A stretch of 64,000 nt of DNA from Cymbidium sinense (lineage: Eukaryota; Streptophyta; Magnoliopsida; Asparagales; Orchidaceae): positions 80,922,925-80,986,924 of the forward strand of contig CM038225.1 in assembly GCA_021442155.1 (NCBI GenBank). The letters run 5' to 3'. Numbering within the stretch: position 1 is the first letter of the stretch; every line of letters begins with the position of its first letter. The notes beneath the pieces were generated by a model. The model did not search any database and had not been told where the DNA came from. It worked only from the letters and a program-made list of their open reading frames with translations. Below are positions 34,560 through 46,929 of the stretch, in pieces. The translations under genes were made by a program, and so were the position numbers.

Positions 34560-36330
34560 GAAAGCATTTCCATATGCGAATCCAACGTGGTGTGTTTTAA
34601 GGTAGGTCTAAGAGAACCCGAGCGACATCCTATCCCTCATTAGCACAACAAGAACATAATCCACAAACAAACATAAATATTTTGTCTTAGGTTACTTTGA
34701 GTTAAGATAATGCCTCAGTAGCCCTCAATCAGTAGCTGCTCTAGGTCAGGTTTAATTCACTACCTAGCTAGTGTGTATCCTCAATGGTCTTTTGCCTTGG
34801 AAGATGTGAGTCCCTATGCTTTCTTTTTGGCTTAACCATTGCACACCAATGAGCACCTTGTTAGTATGATATGTCTTGTTGCATTGCCAATGAGCTACCT
34901 CATGTTAGCTTCGTTTAAGAGGATGTAAGTCCCAGTACTTTCTTCTTGAACTAGCCTCCGTGCACTGACCGGGTAGAGTTTATATTTAAGGATTAGGGTA
35001 AGTCTCTTAGCGGCTCCTTTCCTTCTAACTATTTCAAGCTGGGTCCAGTCCTTCCTCAGTACTTCGCACTTAGTAGTCACCCTAGGTTGGATAGTAGCTA
35101 TCCAGTCGATGAAATACTGTCCTAATGATAATTTTTACTTAGGAAGATATAAGTCTCCTATGCTTTCTTACTAGATTGATCGTTGCACACCGATGGACAC
35201 CTTAGGTTGGTTGGTGTTCGGTATGCTGACAGCGACCCAACTAGTGGATAACACCACTCATGGAAGATGTGAGTCCCCACATTGTTTTCTTGAGTTGGCC
35301 ACAATATACCTATAGGCTTTCTTTTTCAAGGATTAGGATAACACCCTTAGCAGTACCTCCCTTATAGGCTCTCTATTTGGATCTTATCTTTTACGAGCCC
35401 ATTTAGACATTACCCGGGTTACTACTAGATTGGACAGTCCCCCTTTCCTAGTAACCACCCCTATGGTTGGAAAGTATATAATACATATGCACAAACTCAC
35501 CCTTGTCCAGTAAATCTAAGATAGGCTGAAAACCTCATGACTCCTTCTCAGTGTGGTCCCTCGTAAGCCAATAAAGTTTATGCAAACATAAAAACAAATA
35601 AAACAAAATATATATTCACTTGTGGGTTAAGAGGACATCCCCAGCGGTGCCTTATCTCAAGCAGGCATCCTATCTTTAGGGTAGTGTCAACAAAACTCCT
35701 TATAGGAATTGCATTGACTACTCTTGAGTTGAAATAAGATCCCCAGTGACATTCACTCAATAGTCACCCTAGGCTGGGTTTGATTTAGTGTGCCACCAAT
35801 AAGTCACCCCAGAAGATGATTTTTGCTTTGGAAGATGTAAGTCCCCATGCTTTCTTTCTAGCATGGCCGTTGCACACCGAAAGGCAACCCCTTAGGTTGA
35901 ATAGTCTCACTCTTTGGCTGGTAGACTACCCATTTGGACTAGTAAATCTAAAATAGGTCTAGGGTTACATAGCCCCTTCTTAGTGCGGTCCATCACACAC
36001 TGATGTGGTCCATATTAGCTTAAACAAACAAATTAAAACAAATTTAATTAAATCATATCAAATTAAATCAAATAATTTTGACTACTCTTGAGTTGAGGTA
36101 ATATCCCAGAGCGGCACTCACTCAGTAGTCGCCTTAGATCAAGTTTGATTTGTTGTGCCACCAACAAGTCACCCCAATGGATGATTTTCTTTTTGGAAGA
36201 TGTAAGTACTTGCGCTTTCTTCCTAGCACAACTGTTGCACATCGAAAGGCAACCCTTTAGGTTGGATAGTCCTACCCCTTTTAGTTGGTAGACTACCCCT
36301 TTGAACTGGTAAATCTAAAACAAGTCCAGG
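34560..36330 (+). repeat. Degenerate dispersed repeats after pol
   Basis: The core ggaagatgtaagtccccatgc, with following ctttctt...gttgcacaccga, recurs at about 34799, 34918, 35142, 35264, 35826 and 36196. Companion text such as gtcaccctaggttggatagt also recurs. Spacing is irregular (about 120, 220, 120, 560 and 370 bases), so it is an eroded array. No coding frame is supported. Ogre elements are known to have long non-coding spacers at this place. Confidence 0.75.
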
Positions 36331-36389
36331 CTCTCGTAGTCCCTTCTTAGTGCAATCCATCGCACACCAACATGGTCTATAATCAAAAC

Positions 36390-36880
36390 AAATCAAAACT
36401 TATTTCCCTAGTGGAGCTAACCAATGAATTAAATCAAACAAATTTAACTAGGCTTATATCCCTAGTGGATGTGCCTCCAAATCACATCAACCAAATTAAT
36501 CTCCTATAGTGGAGCCAAATAGAATACAAATCAAATAAAAAAAATTGATCTTGATCCCCAGTGGATTCAAGCTTATATCCCTAGTGGATATGCCCCTGAA
36601 TTAAATCAACAAATCAAATTAAATAAACTCAAATTTGTATCCCCAACAGATCCCCTTCCATAAATAAAAAAAATTTCAAACTCAAATCCATGTCCTCGTG
36701 GATGCCTCCAAAACAAATCAAATAAATTTAAATCAAATCTCAATCCCCAGTGAATTTCCTCCTTATGCTCTTGGCATAAATCAATCTCAAATCAAATCCA
36801 ATTCATATATGATTCCCCAATGGATCTCTCTTCATGTCCTTGACATGAAATCAATCTTCAGCCAATTCAAACCAAATCTT
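36390..36880 (+). repeat. Short degenerate repeats with a tccccagtgga core
   Basis: The core (a)t(c)ccc(c/t)agtgga recurs at about 36411, 36460, 36504, 36555, 36583 and 36746, with weaker forms to about 36825. The cores are separated by 25-90 bases of caaatcaaattaaa-like spacer. The region sits within 700 bases of the 3' LTR. Confidence 0.7.
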
Positions 36881-37059
36881 TTTGGCTCTCTTATGGCTTT
36901 GATATGAGATGAGTTGCATTGTACTAAAATCATGATTTTATCTACCTCTCAATTTATGTATATATTATATTCGTTAGTGTTTGTAATCCTTTTGGATGCT
37001 GTTGATCATCTCGGTCAACTCTAATATGTGCGGTGTGCCTTGTCAGTTACACCACACAT

Positions 37060-37073
37060 ATTGGGGGTCCTTT
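37060..37073 (+). other. Candidate polypurine tract of the Ogre-type element
   Basis: The bases attgggggtccttt lie directly before the 3' LTR start TGTTGCC at 37074. The purine run is short and followed by pyrimidines, so this is assigned mainly by position. Confidence 0.5.
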
Positions 37074-40000
37074 TGTTGCCTCACTTTTGGAGTGAGGGTT
37101 CGATCTTCCAATCATAGATCTAGAAATCTTCTAGACACTAAGAGCTCCTTAGTCATAATACTTCTAGTGGCTATGTGAACACTTAAGTCAAACCTAGAGA
37201 CTTAAGAGGATTAACCTTAGGTTTAGATCATGCCATAGGGTCTAAGGTAAACCTACTGACCCCATGGTCTAACCCATGACCCATGTCCTACCTCAAGTCC
37301 AAAGCTAACTTTAAATCAATACAAAACCAAACCTCAACTACAACCAATTTCAATTAAATCCAATTTCACATTGAAATCCCAAACCAAATGATTAAAACCT
37401 ATGATCAAACCCATCTTAAGCCCATGATTCAATCCTATGGACTTAACCAAAATCCCTTCAATCCAAACCTAACTCAATTGATTTTCTCAAAGGCAAATCA
37501 ATCCTTCAATCATCATTCCAAATGCTACCAAAATCTACCATCAAAACCAATCCAACCAAAATCCATCTAATTAACCTAACCTAACTCATTTGATCCAAAA
37601 TATCCACATGAGACAAAATTCAATTAAATCCAAATCAATTATAATCAAACCTACCAATCAGTTCCAAATCAATCATCACACTCAACTCAACTCAAATCAA
37701 ATAAAGCTTAATCCAACTCAATTGGCCCAATTGGTCCACTTGGCCTAAAGTGACCAACTTGACCAAATTGAACCAAATTCTAATCTAACCCAAATTAGTT
37801 TGGATCAACCCCTCAAATCCTCTCCATGATGATTTTTGATCATCTTGGATAGCCTAATTTCCATCAATTCAACCTAATCAAGCCAATTGACCCATTTAGG
37901 TTCGCTTGACCCAAAGTGACCTAAAGGACCCATTTGAGCCAATCTTCAATTCAACCCAAAGTGGATTGAACCAACCCATCCAAAGCCTCTTACAATGATT
38001 GTTAATCATCCTTGATTGATCAGTTGCAATCAATGGGGTTAAACCAAGTCAACTTGGTCACTTGATCATGTTAACTCAATTAACCTACATGAGCGAAATG
38101 AACCAAATCTCATCCTATTCCAGATCAATTGGAACCAATGATTCATGCTAACTTAAAATTAATCCTTGAACATGACTTGACCATCAATTGAGCTAAACCA
38201 AACTCAGTTAGCCCTTTGACCCAAGTTGACCCAATTTGACATAAAGGGCCAAATTGGGCCAAATCAAAATCTAATCCAAATTGATTGTAACCAATGACTC
38301 AAATTAATTTCAAATTGATTATTAAATATGATCAAAGCCTTGATTTAATCTAATTTGATCACTTGAACCCAATTGACTCATTTAGCCCAAATTGACCTAA
38401 ATGGTCAAATTAGACTAAATCATTCTTAAATCCAAATTGATTGAAATCAAAGCATACAATCATCTTCAAATGATCAATAAAATCTAAATCAACACCTAAC
38501 CTAAGCCAATTTGGCCAATTTGACCAAAGTGGTCAACTTAGCCAATTTGACACATATGGACCTATATGGGTCAAATCCATATCTAAGCCAAATTAAACCA
38601 AATCAATTGAACCAAAATATTCTAAATACTCATTTGAACATGACTAAATCCTTGGTTTGACCTGATTTGATCAATTGGTCAAACTAACCCAATCTAGCCC
38701 AATTTAACCTATATGGGTCAAATTGAGCCAAATCAATTCAAACCATGCTGAAACCCATTAAAACTTGGCATGACCCATTCTTGGGTCACCATGGGTCATC
38801 CAAAATCAAAACCAACCCAAATTGACTCATTACCTAATGGGTAAAGCCTCCCACATAAAACAAAATCTATTTCTAGGTGGTCAACAACCCTCCTTTGCAC
38901 TTGGTAGCCACCCAAAGCTCAAAATGGACCCTTGACCACTGGCTGACCTGACCCAAAGATGGTTGGGTCAGCCATTGGTAAAGAGAGGTGAGCTAACCCA
39001 CCGCCCTTCATTGGTTCACCAAGGGGAGAAAGGGACTTGCCATGGCAGCCATCTCAATGACTCACCCACTCAAATCGAGCCACCTCAACACCTCCCTGCC
39101 ACCTTCGGCCGCCTGTGGTAGCCAAATGATTACAAATTTGGGAATCACACTGATCCTTGGGGAGTATATTCCCCTCAATTCGATTCAAACTAGGAGATTA
39201 ACCATCCTTAGGGTTAGAGAACTTAGAGATGAGCTCACCAAAGCATTTCTCGAGCTCCCAAGGCTTCACCATCATCGGAGATGATGAAATCGAGCATTCC
39301 TGAGGCCTAGCTCCATCCAACTCCACCAAATCCCATCCAATTTCAAATTAACTTCACCCACACATTCACTAAGTTTTGACAAGCTGAAATGAATCTTCCC
39401 CTAAGCAATTCGAGCACCAGAAGCCCCTCTTACACCAACTTCGACAAGTATTTCAACAACGGTTGGTCCATAGAGCTGCCATCAAGGAGACAAGGAGCCA
39501 TCTTCTCAGTAGGGCTTCTCCTCTTCAAGGCAAAGCTACCTCGGTCAGATAGCTGCCAGTCCTAAGCTCTGACAAGGTAAATTCTAGCAAAATGATAATT
39601 TTCTTATTTTTCCTAGGCCTTTATGAAGAAAAGTTTGATGTCATGTGAAATCCACCATTAGATCCCTTTAGATCAACTTTTCAAGCTTTTGGAGTCGATC
39701 TAGAGTCTCCATGAGCTTCGACGAGCTCAGATCGAGCGGAGGAAGGTAGATGGTGTTCGTCTTCCGTCGCTCGGGGAAAGACAGATCATCCGCCATCTGT
39801 TCTGCGTGATTGGTATGGATGACCATGATTAATCCATTAGATTATTTCTGATTTAATCATATAGGAATCGTAAGATTAATCCCTACCATTCGATCTTAGA
39901 TCAAACGATGGGGATGAAAGCGCGTCCGCTGTTGCCACGTCAGCACCACGTTAGATGATTTAAGTGGCCAATCCTACAATGCCACGTGCAAAGTGCTGCC

Positions 40001-43000
40001 ACGTCAGTGGTTCGCATGCGCCGATGAGATTAGGGGTTAATTAGGTTTAACAATTCATTTTTAATGGCTAAAACTTCAAAAATTCATAACTAATTATAGA
40101 AAAAAAAATAAAAATAAAACACTCATTGAAAAGTAAAATATAGGAGATTTTATTAAAAATATTTTCATTCAATTTTGAGTAGTGATTAATGCTTAATTAG
40201 AGTTTGAATATTTTCTTAATTTGCTTAATTAAGCCCTAATTACTTGGGCAATTAATTCCAAACTTAGCGTGGTGATTTAATGGGACTACCCCTATCTCCC
40301 ATGATTTTTTTGGAATTTATTATTTAGGTAATTAGAGGAATTTAAAATCCAAAGCTTAATTACCCTTTTAATCAATTCAATGATTAAATAAGGCTCCAAA
40401 TAGTAAAATTAATTAATTTAACTCCATTGATCAATGATTAATAGTGAGACAATGAGGGAGAGTAGTTGGGATTACTTTCCTAATTACTTTTCCAAATTCA
40501 TTTCATTAAGGGGAGAGTAAATTGAGGCATAAATTGATTAAGAGGTCAATTAATTCATTAATGACAAAATTAAATCAAATTAAAATGTTAACCACTTCAG
40601 ATAATTAATAATCAAATTAAGGGTTCATCTTTATGTGCTTAATAACATAAAGAGCCTTAAGAAAATTATGATTAACCCATAAGTGTGGGAAAATCATAAA
40701 AGTACTCAATTAGGTTCTTTAATTTAATTAATCTTTAATCACGAGCCAATTGCATTAGGTCCTTTAGGAGCATTGCAATTTTATTTTCTCACATGTTCAT
40801 ATCATTTGTGGCTCATGATTAAATATTTAATTAAATTAAAAAAGTATAGAAAAGGGTAATTAAGTGAATTGATTAATGATCTAACTTAATTAATTCATAA
40901 AATTTACCTAATCATGTTTCCCTTAAACAAGTTAAGATTACCAACATGGGAATGAAATTAAAATAACAAATAATTTCCTTTCATCAAGCTTAATTAAAAT
41001 CCAAAATTAAAATTTAATAAGAAGCTTTATTTTCCTTAAGTGATTTTATTTAATATGATTGTACTTAGGAATAAGTGTAGTTGAATGAATCATATACTTA
41101 TGTTTGGCTATTCCTTTTCAATTACTTTAAATGTTGTATGTTATGTGATCTCATGCATTCATGTGCTTTTTAAATTTAAATAAATCAAGTGAAATTTATT
41201 TATGTAAGCTTGCATGTGTTTACTTGAATTTAATTATATGTGTATCTATTATCACTAATAAATTCAAATTAATTTTCCAAAGTTTATAAATTGATAATAA
41301 TGTTTGGAGTGATAATAGTTATGAATATATATAAGAATTGTAAGTACTTATAGCTTAGTCATATGAATGTGAAGCTCTATTTCTTAGATTCTTATTTAGA
41401 TTTACATAGATTTGAATGATAATGGGTATATAGGCTGGACATCTTGAGAATACGAGGCTTTAAGTAGCCCCAAAGAGGTTATTTGATTATCTCACTTTCC
41501 TAGTTAACAAAGGCATGTGCTCATTTAATTTCATTCTTATGTATTTTGGTATTAGAATTTAGATAGAGCTTTAATTCACATGTATAAATAATTTAATAAA
41601 ATAAAATATAATCTTTTGCATAATTTTCATTCTTCTAATTATGTATACATGTTTATGTATTTAAGGTAGCAAGTATATAGTCTGGACATCCCAGGAATAC
41701 AAGACTTTAAGTAGCCCCAAGGAGGTCATTTGATTATCTCACTTCCCTGGTTAACAATGGCACGTACTTGCTTACATCTTTTATACATGTGTATGTGTAT
41801 TTAATTAAAGAATGATAACCCCCCTTCCTATTAAGAATACATGCATCTATAGCCACTTAAATCACTAAAATGAATCATATGTAAAGGTAGTGCTCTCTTT
41901 CTTATATTCATATATAGATTCACATAGATTTGAATGTTAATTAGTATATAATATAAACATCTTGGGAATATGAGGCTTTAAGTAGCCCCAAGGAGGTCAT
42001 TTGATTATCTCACTTCCCTGGTTAACAAAGGTATATACTTATTTAAATTTCATTTCTATGCATTTGTGTATTAGAATTTAGATAGAGCTTTAATTTGCAT
42101 GTATAAATAATTCAATCAAATAAAATATAACTTCCAAATATATGCATTCATTCATTATTCAAGTGTGCCTAAACATATTGTATGTATAGTTATGTTAAGT
42201 GCTAAATCATATGCATAAATATGTGATGAAATGGAATGACTCAACATATTCGATGTGATAGTAATTCAATTACATTAATCTTAAGATGCTTTTCATGTTG
42301 AATAGGGTTCTTTAAGGTTAACCTAAACTTAGGATTGATAAAAAAAAAATTTAATGAGCCATTCATAAAAGAGAACTATACCAAATTAATGTGCTTTAAA
42401 AAGTGGTTTAAGGTAGGGATGAAAAAGGGTAATCCTCTTTCTTCTCTTTATAATACTCAGATGCTAAGTGTAAATCACATGAAATAAAATAAAACATGAA
42501 CCAAAATTTATAAATCAGCTAAACAACTTGAAATGAAACCAATCATCATAATTAATTTAAATAATTTTCAAATTTAGAAAATCATAGCTCTAATGCTTAG
42601 TTAAGTCATACCACACAAAGTCTTAGCACACAAATTAGAATTAAGCCACAACTTCTAGTCCTAAGTTAAGACGGTGTATGTGTGATGTTATATTTTATTT
42701 TATGATGTGATGTTTAGACTGAATGTTGGGGTGTATATTTCGTAGAGTGGATGTTAGGCTGCTTTTAGCTTAATGTTATTTTTACAGAGAGTTATGCTTA
42801 TGGGGTTGCTTAAAAATAAATTTAAATACTTTGCTTGTAGGTTTCTTAAGCCCCTAAGCATAATCCAAGTTAGGATAGGTGGGCTTGATTACCCATGTTC
42901 AGGGTGCTAAGTCCAACTTATGAAATATAAATGCTTGAGATTATATGTATGTGTAGCTAACATCTATTTTGCAGGTGTAGTTAGATTTACTTTTTATATA

Positions 43001-44072
43001 AAGGTAATTTTTACAATAGGAATTAGGATTAGTATCATGGGGGATTAAGATGAACCGTGGCCAGAAGGCTTAGTCCTAAGATGCTCTGTGATGCCTTGGA
43101 GCAAATCAAATCAAGAAGGGAGAGAAGGAAGACATGAAGAAATGAAGTAAACTAGACCCCCATAGCATGTATTCAATTTATAATTATAATTATTCTTTTA
43201 TATTCTGGGTTGTATAAGGGTAGAGCTCAGCAACCCATCATTTCTCTTTTTCAGGGTGTACGGCGGTACCTAGCCGCACCAGCCTCTTATTCTTTTGCGG
43301 TAGTTTATAAAATTGTTTGATGTTATGTTTAGATTACGCAATAGGATTGCATCATTTTTCATAATTTCTTCATGTTTGATGATTGTATGTGTGTCCTGTG
43401 TTAAAGCTACCTAGATTTAGGATCCAAGGTTGCCTGTTTCCCTTGTGCTATGAGCATAAAATCTCACATCTTAGGCATTTTCACAATCTTATGTTGGTGG
43501 ATTATAAGTCCTAGCATTCTAATAAAATTTCCACTCAAACAAAATAAATCTCTTCACTTTCAAACATATAAAGCCTCACCATAGAATATGTTGGAGTGTT
43601 CACTAAGCTTCTTAGTATCATAGACACTCTCTACTTATCTTCCTTTAGATTCCAAAATAAGACTTCCTATTGAACGATCCCATTTGATTTCCTCAAATAA
43701 CCAATCCTTTGATAGTCTTAACCTTGAAATCTTTGGAGACAATAATTGACTATTTTAATCGAGAGTGTTATTAGAAAATCTCATTTTCTAGGATGTAATT
43801 AACTATGAAGACTTGCCTCTATAGGGAACTTAAGAACCCGACATAAAGTAAACCCTACTTTACTTTTCCATGTAAAGTAGGGGAAAGATCTTTGGTATAT
43901 TCGAAGATCCATCATGCCTTAGGAGTCCTTATTAGATGATTAGGTCCATTGCATGATGATGCATCTATCTTTTGAGATAGTACATCATACCTTAATATCG
44001 TACCTGATCGCTTCAATACCTACCCCCTAAGATCTATATGGTGTCCACAAACTTCCAAAATTAAACACCACA
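37074..44072 (+). repeat. 3' LTR of the Ogre-type element (6999 bp)
   Basis: Starts TGTTGCCTCACTTTT and ends TTAAACACCACA, followed by the target duplication CTCAT. It is collinear with the 5' LTR, including the same dense ccaaattgacc block, the GC-richer block from about 38940 and the tatatag repeats. It has about 110 extra bases near 39740-39960, a third tatatag repeat near 41780-41960, and lacks the 275-bp duplication and the 24842-25475 segment of its partner. Confidence 0.9.
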
Positions 44073-44077
44073 CTCAT

Positions 44078-45535
44078 TCTTTAAAATAATGCATAACATT
44101 CTAATGTATTTATTATATTGATAAAGTGCAATGTGATATTCTTAAGAGCCTTTTATGATTACCTTTTTTTTTAAAATTTAAAATTTATTTTTATTTATGT
44201 TTTAATTCTAGGTTAAATATATTTAGTTGTTATAGTTATTTTTCAAAGCAGTTAAAATATATAAAATTTAGTTTGAGTGTTAAAAGAAATAATATTATGT
44301 ATTTTTTAAAAAATAAGAGGTGAAAAGTTATATAATAAATATAATTTTAAAATAATATGAAATTAAAAATTAAAATTAATTCCAAATAATATGGGTCAAT
44401 GGTAACCTCTAAGTATTATGTGAAATTTAAAATTTCAATAAGTCTTGGATCTTATTAACCATAAAAACTAGAAAAGAATTGTGTTTAATTTAGACATAAT
44501 TGACTTTTTGTTTGTTTTAGACTAATTAGAGCATATAATAAATGTTTTTAAATATATTCTTTAATAATTTGTCAATTAGAGGAATATAAGTATGAAAAAA
44601 TATAAGATAAATGAAGTTGTGTTATGCATATTCACTAAAATATGTGATCAACAATACATATCATAAATTTCTTTGCTCAATAATGTCTATTATCATCTTG
44701 GTCTATCATATTGTTGGCTGACTTATACTCGATTTTGACAAGAATTCATGTTAATATAATAATCATTATTAGCTCATAAAAAAACATTATGTTGAAAGAA
44801 ATGAAGAAGATTGTGACAGACATACCTCTGATAAACACTCAAACATAATAGAGAAGTGGGTCATAATGGGTGGGTCAATGTGTTCTATAACTATTGAGGG
44901 TTGTTCCTTCTTCTCTGTAACAGAAGAACAAATAATAAGTAAAAAATAAGAAAATAATACTTAAAAATGGTGCTTTAGCAACTAATAAAATAATTATTGT
45001 TAACTTTCTTCTTCCTCTTCCAATGCTCTTTTAATCTTGCTTTAGAAATATCCTTCGGTCACATCTTATTTAGGTCCTTTAGTAAAACAATGCTATTATA
45101 AACTTTTCCATTATCCTTCTTTTTCTTTCTTGTATGTTTGAATGATGGTGAGAACACAATATTGATTCAACATCATCAGATAACTTCTTCAAGGAGTCCA
45201 ACATATATTGTTTAGCTTCCTTATTGCTTTGTTCTTTGATACCAATTTAATATAAATATCTACTGATATAGTTTTGAAATATGGCACCAATGGGAGAATT
45301 GCTTTTAACTTGTAACTCTTTCAAGTCTCTATAAACCATACTAATGTAGATATCTCTCTATTATATAAAAGACTATTGCAAGAGGAGGTACTTCTCTGAG
45401 TTCTTCCTAATATCTTATTGACTCAAATTCTAATGCAGAGTCCCATCATTTCAATTTTCTTATAGGTGTATGTATATTAAAACATATTTTGTCAAAATGA
45501 ATAATCTAAGTCTTGGAACTTTCCTTAGTCTCTAA
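44078..45535. other. AT-rich non-coding stretch
   Basis: Very AT-rich to about 45000, then a stretch whose minus strand may continue the FAR1-like relic to its right but with too many stops to call. No gene is supported. Confidence 0.5.
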
Positions 45536-45539
45536 ATTA

Positions 45540-46030
45540 TTAACCAAATATTCCATAGCATTATTATCATAAACTTCTACAACTTGCTTTAATATATGAC
45601 TGCTTTCAATAATGAAAATAATTGCAGACTATTTATATTTAAAATCTTCATCTTGTTCATTTCATCGCCATGTAGCTATAATCTTCTCCAATCCCAAAAA
45701 GCAATCAATGATATAGCTTGTAGGTTTAAATATTCCATGGTATACATTATTTGCCTCTGTCATTGGCTATAATACAATTGCCTTGACTTCATTGATTCTC
45801 GATAGGATCTCAATAGATGTTAGTTATCTATCTTTGCTAATGAATGGCTATGATTTTCTATAAATTTTTTAACCTTCCAATTACCATTTAGGTCAAAGAC
45901 AAATCTAACAATTGTAGGACAAATATTCATAGTGTTTGACTTTTAAAACTATACTATGCAATTTAGATTATGACCTTTTTTAAAATATGCTTTTGCACAT
46001 AAAAAATCTTTTGATTCTATGTTCATAGAG
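45540..46030 (-). pseudogene. FAR1/FRS-like relic (FAR1 domain plus C-terminal segment)
   Basis: On the minus strand the text SKDFLCAKAYFKKG (about 46010-45965) and then CPTIVRFVFDLNGNWKVKKFIENHSHSL (about 45925-45840) match the FAR1 DNA-binding domain, which usually ends in W-x-V-x-x-F-x-x-x-H-x-H. After a short gap, TSYIIDCFLGLEKIIATWR, DEDFKYK (about 45718-45645) and ILKQVVEVYDNNAMEYL (about 45600-45550) match the segment that follows the MULE transposase domain in FRS proteins. The MULE domain itself and a clear SWIM zinc finger are missing. Several stops are present. It could be a retained piece of a Mutator-like transposase rather than of an FRS gene. FRS proteins are light-signalling transcription factors derived from such transposases. 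Confidence 0.55.
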
Positions 46031-46239
46031 TTTTGCGAGTAACTGATACAATCCTTCTAAACACTAAATCCAATGTGATAGACATAACTACAATACAAAT
46101 ATTGTGCCTCATTTTCATTGTGAATAATGGTGCCAAGGAGTTTGTTAACAACGGGTTGATGAGGCATAAAAATTGGATCATTATACAAATGTTCTAGCTC
46201 ACAAACTTGCACATATATACATCTATTATGCAATTCTAG

Positions 46240-46450
46240 CCTAAAAAATTGTTGTACAATATGTAAAATGTGTACAATTGTGCACATATTATACACATTG
46301 TGCTATCAATAATATTGTACTCGTTGTACATGTTATATCATCAATATTCATGTACTATATTCTATCATACACAGTTCTACAATTTACATAACAACATTGA
46401 TCCATCGGTGAAAAATGCTCCACACATATGCTATACAATGAACAATCTTA
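46240..46450. repeat. Low-complexity TGTACA/TTGTAC-rich patch
   Basis: Repeated words such as ttgtacaatatg, gtgtacaattgtgcacat and cgttgtacatg make a locally self-complementary patch. The short reading frames on both strands across it reflect this symmetry and are not genes. Confidence 0.6.
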
Positions 46451-46929
46451 CAAAAAAGAATAACTTGAACTTATAGTTTCAAGGAGAACATTGAATAGTC
46501 TTAAAAAAAGATATTTCTGCAATTGTTATAAATTACTATAAGTTCAAATTTATGACATCATCAACTAAATTGATCTCCATTTGATGATGGTTGACAATCT
46601 GATCGTTTTCCAACTTCAGGGTTGTCACTCCCTCTATCCTCCATTACATCTTCCTCCTCTTCACTTCAAATGATAGGATTTTTTTACGCTCTTAATTATT
46701 TGACTCTAAAACCATTATATATTTAATTTCAAATTTCTCCCAGATTTATTTCTTTCGCATGACGGGGATTTTGAAACACCACCCCATTTATTTTTGAGAT
46801 TAAATCGAGCTGGGCTCCATTATTTCTAAACACATAAAAATATATTTAGGTCAAATATCATCACTTTTCAAGCAATAAGCTATTAAATACGTGGAAGAAT
46901 ATGAACATATCTCTACAGTCGGACTTCGC

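Larger units (their letters stand above)
18481..44072 (+). mobile_element. 25.6-kb Tat/Ogre-type Ty3/gypsy retrotransposon with giant LTRs
   Basis: Both ends carry the same sequence over 7 kb: 18481-26153 matches 37074-44072 in order. The element begins TGTTG and the right LTR ends CACACCA-CA style with terminal CA. The five bases CTCAT directly flank it on both sides (18476-18480 and 44073-44077), which proves one insertion unit. The PBS, gag with zinc knuckle, protease text TLLGRPWIH and integrase end LKKYYP fit the Tat/Ogre lineage. The long spacers, repeat arrays and long LTRs are also typical of Ogre. The pol gene lacks the RT core and RNase H, and all frames carry stops, so the copy is non-autonomous and dead. 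LTR divergence looks near 8-10 percent by eye, so it is old. Confidence 0.9.

Noticed and set aside
18481..44072. Segmental duplication of a 7-kb genomic block
   Set aside because: PBS, PPT position, gag-pol order between the copies and the CTCAT target duplication show they are LTRs.
46057..46476. 79- and 68-codon frames on opposite strands
   Set aside because: They lie in TGTACA-rich low-complexity DNA and mirror each other.
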